In this document: positions 45,089-55,673 of the stretch, one piece after another
Numbering within the stretch: position 1 is the stretch's first letter
Layout of the letters: every line of letters starts with the position of its first letter
Source: Calycina herbarum
Lineage: Eukaryota; Ascomycota; Leotiomycetes; Helotiales; Pezizellaceae
Reading direction: 5' to 3'
DNA: 64,000 nt
Assembly: GCA_001414485.1 (NCBI GenBank)
Contig: LLEY01000159.1
Span: 1-64,000, forward strand
Made by a program: the position numbers and the translations under genes
Notes under the pieces: model-generated
Told to the model about the DNA's origin: nothing
Database searches by the model: none
What the model saw: only the letters and a program-made list of their open reading frames with translations

Positions 45089-45949
45089 ATGGCGTATGAG
45101 ATTGGCCCAAGCCTCGAAATGATAACACGAAATGGAGAGCTGTCCTATCAGACTCAAGATGCTCTTTGTTCTACCTGCTCTAAAATCAGCTGGGCTGAGA
45201 TTGTTCGTAACCCCGAGTCTTCAGGCAAGTATGCACAACGGTGGAGATACGAAATTGTTTCTAGCTTGTACGAGATGAAACAAAATTACCGCTGCCCATT
45301 CTGCCGTCTCTGTACGAGAGCGAAAACTAGTCTCGGTCTTGAATCAATCGTTAGAAGTTCCGAGGAAGACTCATGCAAGATCAAATGGTACGGGCAAAGA
45401 TGGCTTGATGAACATATGGGGGGACGCCGTGATAATTTTCGGGAGAGAATACGGAATCTTACGGCCTTTAGGCTGCAGATAGACCTGCCTGATACTGACC
45501 TTAGCCAACTCAGTCTCACATACGAACCTATTAATGTGATGGTTCATGTCGACCATGTTTCAGAAACGCGGCGAAAATATCGCTGTGGGCAATTCATCAA
45601 AGCTACTGAGATTAATTCACACCTGTTCCAACGATGGCGATCTCATGGCAGAAATTCTCATCGAAGTTGCCACAACAGTATTACATGGGACGCGTTGGAG
45701 CGTGAATTGATGGAGAAACGCTGCTTTCGCCTCGTAGACGTTGAGGACCTACAAGTTAGACCAGCTGGCCCTGGTTGCAAATACTTCTGCTTGTCCTATG
45801 TTTGGGGAAATGTTAAGTCATTTCGGGGCTTGCCTGGAGCACGATCATTTTGCCGAACGAAAACAAAGATAATGACAGTAGTGAGGACCGTGGGGGATGC
45901 TAGAAGTAAACCGTGGCAGGCCAAAGAAAGACGACGGATGCATGTTTAA
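45089..45949 (+). pseudogene. Truncated HET-domain protein
   Basis: The frame opens at ATG 45089 and ends TAA 45947-45949, 286 aa. The N-terminal half has Cys pairs (CSTCSKISW, CPFCRLC) usual before HET domains. Near residue 215 comes CFRLVDVEDLQVRPAGPGC and then YFCLSYVWGNVKSF, the well-known LSYVWG start of the heterokaryon-incompatibility domain. The text after it is not HET-like: the expected QTIxDA and YLWVDxLCIxQ blocks are missing from all frames up to about 46.2 kb. So the gene is cut soon after the domain begins, or heavily altered. HET domains act in programmed death after fusion of unlike strains; this copy cannot carry a full one. Confidence 0.65.
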
Positions 45950-48447
45950 GCTTTATATTGAGTGCTATCAAGCTTGAAAAGGCTTGAAATTACAATGACG
46001 AGTCTCCAGCCACCGTGCTACATTCGTCTCCCCAACCGATGTTTACAATACTGCTATCGGATAACGACATACTTGTTGAATCCACTTGGAGTGACCATCA
46101 AATAGATTCTCGCAACTATCGCGACTCTGTTCGTGGGTACGCGGTTTTCAAGGTAAAAGTGGGAGAAAACGACGGAGAGACTTGACCTATGGCCATTTAA
46201 AGCGAAGCATTAGATTGTAAAAGGGGATTGATTCTCTTGGCATTTATAAAATTGACCTTGGGAGATCGTGTTTTGCATGATCGATGTAGGGCTGGAAGGA
46301 AAGAAGAACGAAGAAAGAGCTCAATTGAGAGGCCGTACCTGCAGCTGGAGAACTAGAGCCCTTGCCACTTTCTCCGCATTCATGATAAAGCACGCAATAA
46401 CGAGTAGGATTGAGGCAATGGGACTTCAGAAATGAATATCCTTTTGGCAGTCAATTGAAGGAACCCCCACCAAATTGTTCACAGCACGAGTCCAGGTGGA
46501 CAATTCGGAGCACCCTCTTCTCCCAACATGTTGCCCGATACTCGTATGGGAGACTTGAAGGATATCTGGAGTACGACAAGGGGGCTCCGAGCTGATCATT
46601 CTTTTCAACGCGAGAAACGCAGAGGGATTACACACTTGAGCGGGCTAAGTTGTGTGAAGGAAAGAACAATCTTCCCCAAGATTGCAAGGCGACGTGAACG
46701 ACCAAATCAAGCTTAACACGTGACTGTCGTATTTCCTCTCCTTTTCCAAGTGAGATAGAGAACTAGTTAGCTGATACATCACCAGGAAGTCAAATAAAAC
46801 GGGGGGAATCAAGTAAATCATTCTAGAAAGCTAGAACAATTAATTTTCCGTTTCATTCTTTCTCTTTTAGCAAAGAAAATGATCAGTAGACCAGCTCACT
46901 CCAAGCCCATCGAATACAAGAAAACCAAAAAGATTCCACTAGACATGACTGTACTTGCAGCTTACACCTCACTCATGTACAACACCCACAGAGAATTGCC
47001 GAATCTAGAATCCGAAAAACAAATCCCGAGGTGACATTGGGATAACTTCATAATAATCAACATGCACAACTCACCACTGCACAAAGACCCACAACAACTC
47101 TCGCACCGTAAGATCCGAATGAGAAAACGACCTTCTGTCGCGTGCTCATTGACCGGATTTTCCGGATGTCTCCATCAGTGTAGGTAGAAAGCTAGACTGA
47201 TGGAGACTAAACATTAACAACTGCTACTTGGCGTTGTTGCCGTTGCTGCCGGAAATCCATTTTTGGGGAGCACGATGATTGGAATTCTCCGAGTCGCGGA
47301 AGGAGGGAAGGACGATGGGTGTGAATAGAAATTGCGGCGGTGAGTGAGAGGCAAGATTTGAAAGGAATGAAACTCTTAATATCTAGCGCTGTCATTTATG
47401 AAGTAGAGAGAGCAACTTTCTCGTCAACGTCAGAAGAAGTTCGGAAAGATAAGCTATCGATAAGGTTTCCTCGATAAGACTTGACCTTCCCCCTCTTTTA
47501 GGCTGAGGCTGGTTATCAGCCTCAACCCATCAATTTCAACGCAAAACTTGCCTGTGCAATGTATCATTCTTTTTTTCGGAATGATACTGGCAGAAAGATT
47601 AATCGCGTATAGTTGCGTGTTCTCGTCTCATCATATGTATAATTCCACAATCATCCCTTTTTCCAATTCATGCGTCGAGTCAAGAGTCTGATATCCAGCC
47701 CAGACAGCCCAACAACAACACACCAGATTGGGATTTCATACCCACCCGTTCTGCTCTGACAGGCCTGGTGGGCCCAATCCTTTCCCCTTCTGGCTTGCAC
47801 CTGCCCTGCATCCCACCCCACCCTCAACCCTCAACCCTCCCCTCCGGCATCTGCGGCATCTGCGGAATCTGCGCCAGAACGTGGATTTCTTGGATTACCT
47901 CAGCCTATCAACAATCGTATCAACAATCTTCATGTTGACCCGACTGGTCACCAAATGATCGAAAGATTCGTTGCACTAGTACATTGGCCGGTACTTCTAT
48001 TGAGATTCCAGGGCTGCACCGAGTGGCTGCGTGCTGGCGTTGGACCGTGAGCGAGCGGGTGGGCGAGACGAAGGTTTCTTTCATCCACCGTTCGCGGATC
48101 CTTCGGAGACTTGTTTGAAAGTCACCCTGGGATGGCGCCGGACAATGGATTTATCATCAGAGCTCACCTCATCCCTACTCTATTTTATGGTCCATCGACA
48201 GCTACATAACATTCACAACAGTTCCCCTTCCGCTGGTCGTCGTTAATACCTCATTCTCCCTCTCGTTGTTGTCGATTCACTGCTGTGCCTCGATGCATTG
48301 CTGATATAAAACAACCGCTCCGCTGGCATCGTCGAGCTTATTCCAACGCCACCCTTTCCCCCCAACTTCGATAAAGTATTCGAATTCCCTCTGTCTGTCG
48401 TTTATCGAGACCTAGCTGGACCTAGCTGGGTATAGGAGCGAGGCTCC
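45950..48447. other. Long intergenic region, VPS62 upstream side
   Basis: About 2.5 kb without a gene I can support; small frames (for example around 46.4-46.7 and 47.7-48.2 kb) lack domains. A perfect hairpin lies at 47168-47207 and a smaller 8-bp stem near 47504-47524. GATATAAAAC near 48302 is a likely TATA box for VPS62, about 145 bp before its start. Confidence 0.45.
47168..47207. repeat. Perfect 12-bp inverted repeat (hairpin, 16-nt loop)
   Basis: GTCTCCATCAGT at 47168-47179 is exactly complementary to ACTGATGGAGAC at 47196-47207. It stands alone in the spacer upstream of VPS62, without a following T-run and without a second copy seen in the window. Confidence 0.8.
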
Positions 48448-50094
48448 ATGTACTTCCTCCGCCGATTTGTCGTCGGCATAGTCCTCGTAGTCGGACTTTA
48501 CTTTGGCATTTCCGCCCTACGCCAACACCTCGACCCCAACACACACAAGAGCGAGGAACAACGGGAGGACGCAGATTGGATCGCAACTTCGAAGTATTGG
48601 GTGGACAGGCAGGCGTGCAGGTGGTTGGCAGTGTGTGGACTTGCGCATTACCATCCGGACCCCGCCGCGTTATCATGGAGGAATAAGAAGAGATCTGGCT
48701 CTCAGAAACCTATGGTTTTGGAGCAGGAGGAATATGCAAAATATATCGACTGGAAGGATATTGCGGGTGGGGGAAAGCCAAAGCCCGGAGATTGGGATGG
48801 TGACAGTAGTGTTCTCAACGAAGTTCCTCAATACGTGCTCGACCATGCACCCCTCATTCACTTGTACTCGAAGGAGCAGTTCTGGCCCTCGGATATCGCT
48901 GAGCATTTGATGCATACCATACCTTTCGAAAACCACACTTCTCTTGCCATGGAGAATAACACTTTACACAACGTCTTCAACCTTCACAAACTGAACGAGA
49001 AATCGAAAGGGAAATACTTGTTCATGCGAAGTAGGGATGATGTAGAGACACGCCCCGATTGGCTTGCAAGTGCCTACAACAAGCCAGTACCTTATGATGA
49101 CTACGAGGAGCCAGACGAGGATGATGACTTGGTTAAGAAGCCAATGGAATTCACGGCGGAATCTTCAGTTTTATACGAGCAGCAGCCTTGGTATGATCCT
49201 TCTGCGTCACCGCAACAGAAAAAAGCAGAACCATTAGTGACCTCTTTCGAAAACCCGAAACCTCCTCGTCCTTCAACTCGACTTGGTCTTCGAGATAGAA
49301 CGAAGAAGCGGAGCCCAATCATCACTGCACCAGGTGGTTACTCACCAGCTCCCGTTATCTTGGTTATGGTTGACAAAGGACATGGAATCGTGGACGCCTT
49401 TTGGTTTTACTTTTACAGTTACAACCTGGGGACAACCGTTCTGAACATAAGGTTCGGGAATCATGTTGGGGATTGGGAACACTCTCTGATCCGCTTCCAC
49501 AACGGAGTACCAAAGGCAGTGTTTTTCTCGGCGCATTCTGGAGGTCTCGCATACTCCTATAATGCCGTTGAGAAAGGAAAAGGGCCAGGGAGAGACGGAC
49601 GTCCTGTTTTGTACTCGGCCTATGGATCCCACGCTATGTATGCAACCCCCGGAAAACATCCATATGTTCTTCCCTTTGGACTTCTCGCCGACGTCACGGA
49701 TAAAGGACCACTCTGGGATCCAGCACAAAATTATCTGGCCTACCATTTTAATACTTCCATGACGGATAATGCGGATGCAAGATCTTTCAAGACTGCCACT
49801 TCAACGAAAGACATGGATAGACTGCAACCAGCTCTGAACAATCCCAAAGCACCGATGGGTTGGTGGTGGTACCGTGGCCGATGGGGCGATAAATTCTACG
49901 AATTGGGAGATATCAGACAGTGGCGATTTGTTGGCCAGTATCATTATGTCAACGGACCATTCGGACCAAGTTACAAGAACCTGGGCAGAAGTAAGCCTTG
50001 CCAATCGGGTAGTAGCTGTACCATTCTCGAAAGCATCGATGCGGGTAAGAAGAAGAGCTGGCTCGGAAGACGGGGCCTTCGGGTACGCGATTAA
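48448..50094 (+). CDS. VPS62: Vacuolar protein sorting-associated protein 62 family
   Basis: A single exon of 548 aa from ATG 48448 to TAA 50092-50094. Residues about 5-24 form a membrane anchor (FVVGIVLVVGLYFGIS). The body matches VPS62/TDA6 (DUF946-type): HAPLIHLYSKEQFWPSDIAE near residue 135, then AFWFYFYSYNLG, GNHVGDWEHSLIRF near 335, YSAYGSHAMYATPGKH near 395, and GWWWYRGRWGD near 475. The yeast VPS62 product is needed for proper sorting of proteins from cytoplasm to vacuole; its mechanism is unclear. Residues 205-290 are an acidic, Pro-rich linker longer than in yeast. The gene is intact, has more balanced codon use than its neighbours, and lies 1.1 kb ahead of the dynamin-like gene on the same strand. 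Confidence 0.9.
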   Translation: MYFLRRFVVGIVLVVGLYFGISALRQHLDPNTHKSEEQREDADWIATSKYWVDRQACRWLAVCGLAHYHPDPAALSWRNKKRSGSQKPMVLEQEEYAKYIDWKDIAGGGKPKPGDWDGDSSVLNEVPQYVLDHAPLIHLYSKEQFWPSDIAEHLMHTIPFENHTSLAMENNTLHNVFNLHKLNEKSKGKYLFMRSRDDVETRPDWLASAYNKPVPYDDYEEPDEDDDLVKKPMEFTAESSVLYEQQPWYDPSASPQQKKAEPLVTSFENPKPPRPSTRLGLRDRTKKRSPIITAPGGYSPAPVILVMVDKGHGIVDAFWFYFYSYNLGTTVLNIRFGNHVGDWEHSLIRFHNGVPKAVFFSAHSGGLAYSYNAVEKGKGPGRDGRPVLYSAYGSHAMYATPGKHPYVLPFGLLADVTDKGPLWDPAQNYLAYHFNTSMTDNADARSFKTATSTKDMDRLQPALNNPKAPMGWWWYRGRWGDKFYELGDIRQWRFVGQYHYVNGPFGPSYKNLGRSKPCQSGSSCTILESIDAGKKKSWLGRRGLRVRD

Positions 50095-51223
50095 GACTAA
50101 AGACACAATATGACGATTTAGAGGACGATTTTAAACGATAGATGATGATAATTATGGCATATTTTGGGGATCAAGAGGTTGAGATGTTCTGGATAGATGG
50201 GATTTGGCGTTTTGTGCATTATACCATGTATACTTACTCTGTTTTTTCTGGAAAGACCGAGTACATATAGAAAGCAATCGATGATGTTTTTCGAAGCTGT
50301 TTGTTTTTCACATGTTATGGAACTTGCAGCATGCGAGACGGGTGTGGCTGAGAGCGTGGGGGAGTGTGGCTTGGGGGCTTGCAACCACTTCGGTGAGCCA
50401 AACGCTTTTCAATTTCTGCTCCCGTCCATTCATCTTTCTTTCGTCCCTTGGATATTTCGTCCCTCTGTCTTCTGTTGCCTGCGTGTACCTGCAGGTTATC
50501 CTCGCGTCTTCCCGCTTTAAGCACAAGTGTGTGGCCGGCAAGGCTGTGAGAGACCTGACAATGTTGGCTAGAGCCCAACGAACTTGGATCCAACATTCGG
50601 CTTCTCTGCAATCAGATATCGGTGGCGAGAATTGCACTGCAGATTTCCTTGTTTCCATGCTGCTTGTACTAGGCGGTACGGGAGTCTGCCATCGCGGATG
50701 TCCCGAGTTATCGCGTGGTCGTCACTCGTCGACTCGATTCTCCAACGGCCAGCTGCGAGCAAATTGCTTCTCTACAAACGGGGTAGTTGAAACCCTCGAT
50801 GATAGGTTTATGAAAGGATTCTGAGGGGCTTTTGGTTATGAACTGCAATCGTGTTGCAAAGTGTATCCTAATCATATGCATTGCATGAGGGCTGCTGCTT
50901 TCAGAAATGCTGCAAGTGCTGCAACGCTGGGACAAATTCAAAATGCCTATTATTGTACAATTGATTGTTTCCTGTTCTCTTTGGGCAATATCTCATTTCG
51001 AACTCATACGACTTCAACATTTAATTTCCTCTATTGTTTTTTTTTTACAAACGCTTGATGCAACCGTTACGGGTAGCTCGGTGTGACTGGCATGGTGTTT
51101 CGAATCCGTTTGTTGGTATTCCGCCTTGTCCTTGGCTTTCTCATTCATTCTATCTGCATCGAGCCTTTGCATGACTTGCCTCAAGCGCAGTGACCAGATT
51201 CGAGACCTTCGCCTTCAGTAACA
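50095..51223. other. Intergenic between VPS62 and the dynamin-like gene
   Basis: A 170-codon plus-strand frame (50312-50824) overlaps several frames of similar length on the other strand, has no domain and a composition unlike real proteins, so it is not called. The stretch should hold the VPS62 3' UTR and the GTPase promoter. Confidence 0.45.
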
Positions 51224-53694
51224 ATGTTTTTTCTTGAGTACTTAAGGAAGCACTTGTTCCCTTCCACAGCCAAAATCACAACCAACCCACCTTCCTCAAT
51301 TCCAACAATTGCACAAACTCTACCAACCTGCAAACAATCGACGTTACTGTGGTACTTTATGAAGAAGCGAACTCAAAGCTACATGCCAACAACACAAAAG
51401 CGAGCCAAAATGACGAACCAAGAGTGTAACAGTACCTCGAACACGGCACAAGGCTCGCCCACTCCTGGTTCTATCGAGGAAAACGACAACGGTACTGCAC
51501 TCGAGGATTTGCAGACCGACGAACAACGTCGTGTACTCGACACTGTTGCCAGAGTCCGAAAATGTGGACTCGAAGGAACTATCTCCCTTCCACAAATTGT
51601 TGTTTGCGGAGATCAATCAGCCGGCAAAAGTTCAGTCTTGGAGGCTGTCACCGAAATCCCATTCCCCAGAAATGATAATCTTTGCACTCGATATGCCACA
51701 GAAATCAGTCTTCGTCTCGCTGCTACTGACGCCATCACCATCCGAGTTATTCCCGATCCTTCTCGACCAGCGACCGAGCAAGAGAGAATTAAGGCATTTG
51801 AGAAATCCATCACTGACTTTGCTGAACTTCCAGAGGTCATGGATGAAGCCATGACTGTCATGGGTATTGGAAATTCTGATAAGAAAAAGGGGACCCCTGT
51901 GGATGCAAATGGCGTAGTTAAGAAACCTCGTGCTTTCGCGAGGGATGTTCTGAGCATCGAGTATGCTGGTCCTGGACTTCCTCAACTCACACTGGTTGAT
52001 ATTCCGGGTCTCATCGGTGCCGAGACTAAACATACGACGAAGGTAAGTGCACGAATTTCTACCTTGGCTTTGCTTGTGTGATATGATGCTAACTCTTCAA
52101 CCTTTTGTAGCAAGACATTTCGCTTGTAGCTGAAATAACAAAGCACTACATTGAGCAACCACGAACCATTTGCCTCGCCGTCGTAAGTGCAGCTACCGAT
52201 CATGCCAATCAACGAATTCTTGAGATGGTCCGTGACATCGACCCAGAAGGAGAACGTACTCTCGGAGTCATCACAAAACCCGATATCCCACCTGCTGGTT
52301 CCGGAAGCGAGGAAACCTACATCGAATTGGCCCAAAACTTCGACATAGTCTTCAAGTTGGGATGGCACGTGGTCAAGAATCGTACCTTCAAGGAAAAGAA
52401 CGCGAGTCTTGCTGAGAGAAGAATACTCGAAGACACCTTCTTCCGTACAACCAACTGGAAGTGTCTCCCTAAAGAATCAGTTGGCGTGGAGGCTTTGAAG
52501 CGTCGTTTGAGTGTTCTCCTTTTTGAGCATGTCAAAAAGGAGTTACCAAATCTACGCGAGGAACTCGAGTCGAAACTTGTCATCACCAAAGCGGAACTTG
52601 ATCAACTCGGTCAAGCTCGATCTTCCGGTGGTGATTGCAAGACATTCCTGGCACAACTCAGTTTGGAATTCTACGAGACTTGCAAAGCAGCGGTGGATGG
52701 ACATTACGAGGGCGGTTATTTTCACGAGGAGATTGATCCCGATTTCGAACTCAAGTCTATTTCTACGATCTGTCGTACCCGTGCCGTTGTGCAATCTCTC
52801 AATTCCAAGTATGCAGAAGACATGCGCACCTGTGGTCATAAATACCACATCGACATGACAGCAACTCCATCCCAACCAGCTCCAACAGCCTTCTCCATTC
52901 CGTCAAAAAACCCAAAACCATTGAAAGGGAAGGACGCCATTGAGTGGGCACGCAAAGCACTAATTCGGAACCGCGGCAAAGAACTCATCGGCAACTTCAA
53001 TCCCCTCCTCATCGGCGAACTGTACTGGGAAATGAGCGAAAGATGGCAAGGAATGGCAGCTAAGCACATTGATAGTGTCGCAGAAGTCTGCACCCACTTC
53101 CTCAAAGCCCTTCTGCGAAGCAAATGTCCCGAGGACGTGGAACGCCGAATATGGGCCTCGAAAATCCAGGAGGAATTGAAATCCCGACACCGTTCTGCTG
53201 TTAGAGAACTCGGGTTATTGATGGAAGACCACGCCAACTTCCCCATTAATTACAACCACTACTACACCGACACCATCACCAAACGCCGACAAGAACGGCA
53301 AAAAGCCGCGCTCTCGAAATCTCTCTCCGCCGCCACAACCCAATTCAACGGCAGCACAGAGGTCAACATGGAGAAACTAATCGAGAGTTACACCAAAGAC
53401 ATCGATCCCAACATGGATAATTTCTCCTGCGAGGAAGCACTCGATTGTCTCCTCGCCATCTACAAAGTTCAACAGAAAACTTTTGTGGCGAATGTTACCC
53501 AGCAGGTTATTGAACGCCATATCGTGAGGGGCTTGGAGAAGATCTTTTCGCCGGTTTTTGTGAGTGCTCTTGGTCCGGAGCAGGCGGAGGCTTTGGCTAG
53601 TGAGCCGCCGAGTGCGAGGAGAAAGAGGGAGCATTTGTGTGATCAGATTCAGAAGTTGGAGGAGGGTCATGAGATTTTTAGGAATGTTATGTGA
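51224..53694 (+). CDS. Dynamin/Mx-like large GTPase
   Basis: Two exons (51224-52042, 52111-53694; intron GTAAGT..TTGTAG, 68 nt) give 800 aa. GTPase motifs: G1 GDQSAGKSS at residues 129-137, G3 DIPGL from residue 259, G4 TKPD at 328-331. The middle domain and stalk follow, and the C-terminus contains HEIFRNVM at the very end, in the position of a GTPase effector domain. There is no PH or Pro-rich domain, so it is of the Mx/Vps1-like soluble type, common in several copies in filamentous ascomycetes. Such proteins self-assemble on membranes; the role here is unknown. Translation might begin at Met63 (ATG 51410, context CCAAAATGA), which would drop a poorly structured N-terminus. The gene is intact. 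Confidence 0.9.
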
Positions 53695-54024
53695 TGGGTT
53701 TCTGGGATTCGAGTTAATGGAAGGTTGTATTGTGGGGGTCTCGATGTTTTGTTCATTTTTTCTAATTTTTCTATTTGATTTTTAATTGGTGTTTCTATCT
53801 TCTATCCCCTTGGAAAGAGCGATATTGTTATGTTGGTTCCCCTTTCGACCTCTTTTTTTCTTGTTTCGAGATATCAATCCATCCTATTTTGTCACGACAA
53901 TTTGCTATCAATACCATTCAACTCTTCCTTATCTTCTATCCAAGCTCCCAAATAAAACAAAAGGGGGGGTGGCTTCATATGATCGCTTCCCCTATTTGAG
54001 CCTTTGTCTCCCGTACCGACTACG

Positions 54025-54156
54025 ATGGCATCGGAACCACTTTCCGCCAAGAGTAAGAGGGAGCATCTTGAGGATCAGAGCAAGAAGTGGGAGGATGGAA
54101 GGGAGATTTTCAAGAATGTTGTGGGATGGATTTCTTTATATCTTTTTGTTTTGTGA
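54025..54156 (+). pseudogene. Duplicated 3' end of the dynamin-like gene
   Basis: The 43 codons from ATG 54025 (ASEPLSAKSKREHLEDQ, then EDGREIFKNVVGW) repeat the last codons of the GTPase gene (ASEPPSARRKREHLCDQ, EEGHEIFRNVM) at 53596-53694 and run slightly past its stop. The sequences that follow also match: a part with CATATGATCG at about 53978 recurs with CACATGATCG at about 54180, next to CCCCGTCC-like text. So a segment spanning the gene's end and its 3' flank is present twice in tandem, about 430 bp apart. The rest of a second gene is absent. Confidence 0.75.
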
Positions 54157-55673
54157 GATTCCCAAAAGGAGATCACGTCACATGATCGATCCCCCTCTTT
54201 GTCCCCCGTCCACCCACGTCAGCTTACACTTTACCCGGTGGCTAAATCCTTCCACAAGTGGAGAGATTTCCTAATGAAGTTTCTTGATGAAATTTTGTTG
54301 CACTTCGCGAAAAAGCAGTTTTCTCCACAGTCCCGAATTTGTTGTTACTGGTCGAAAATTGCCTTTCAAGCCGAGGGTGGCTTTCTCACATGCAAGTGAG
54401 CTTTCCAAGTGTTTATGAGGAGGTACATAGTAGTTTTAATGCTAACAGTGCCCTACTTGTATCCTACGGCTTAGAATTCCCCGATGAAGGGTTACTCTTG
54501 CACATTTATTTCCTCCTCTCCTCCTCTCCTCCTTTCCATTCCAACCCCAGGCACCCATCAAGTGCACAATTTCTTCACAAGATCCAAGAATTCTACTTCC
54601 CAACAGATGAACTACTTGTCGAATTGTTGCACATCGCACTTATACGCGCCGCATTCCTAATCCACTCTCACTTACACACAGACTTTCTTTCCTTTTGACC
54701 TTTTTCCCTTGCCATCAACAATTCCACGCACGGCCTCTATCCATCTCCTAGAAATCCAACCACTCACAACCCACCTCCTCCCTCACTCTTTGTTGCACAT
54801 CGCAAAATACGCGCCCTCAATCTCAAACGTTAAACCTGTGGGTTTTGAACAATTTCCGTGTTTAAGAATGGTACACAGACCGTCTTTTAGGTCGAAGTTG
54901 TTGAAGCGTTTTAGGTGGGGTTGTGGTTGGGTTTCGGTGACACACGCGAGGGGGACTGAGCGTTAGCGAGGAGGACCGTGGGATTTTAGGAGAGCGGAGC
55001 GGAGAGGAAGATGAATGGGGGCTTTGTTGCATGTCGTGATTTGGGCGGTAGTTGTGAGTGGGGAGGTTTGTGCTTTTCTCGGTTATGGAGGGTAATGGAA
55101 AAGGGGGTGGTTGGGGAGAAGTTCTATGCATGGAAATGGATGTCAATAATTTTGTTCCTTATGCTGGTTTTATAATCCCCAGATCTCGCATGATACTTCG
55201 CTTCCTATAATTATCCAAGTCAACGTTTGGATGCAAATGCAGAGTTTAGGTCATGGAAACCTTGAATCAAATCCTTTTCCGCCTTACTGATATCCAAAAA
55301 CTCTAGAATATGTTATATTCTTATTCTAGAACATGAACATTGTGTCCTATTTATCATTTTTGCTATAAACTAGCTGGCTACCTTTCTTTATTGTACCTAT
55401 TTGAGTTTACATAAAGAGTTTTCCATTTGTCTACTATTAAACTAGCCTACCTAGCCTCTACAGCTGAAAGACGCCGTTGAACAAGGTATACAGTCTCATT
55501 TCTCTAATGGTAGCAAGTTCTAAGAATAAAGACAACGAGAGAAGGACTGCATTGTATAATTTGAAACTAGGTACTTCGCTTTGTATGTAAATTCAAGTAT
55601 GAAATAAGTACCATTTGACCTGCCAATCAAAGGTTTTGGAAAGAGAAAATTTAACCGGGACCTGTGTAACTGT
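54157..55673. other. Intergenic, no gene seen
   Basis: Pyrimidine-rich on the plus strand around 54.5-54.8 kb, otherwise featureless. Short frames on both strands lack domains. Confidence 0.45.

Noticed and set aside
50312..50824. A 170-codon plus-strand open frame after VPS62
   Set aside because: Several similar-length frames overlap it on the other strand, there is no domain or signal, and its composition is unlike real proteins; it probably reflects GC content of UTR or spacer.
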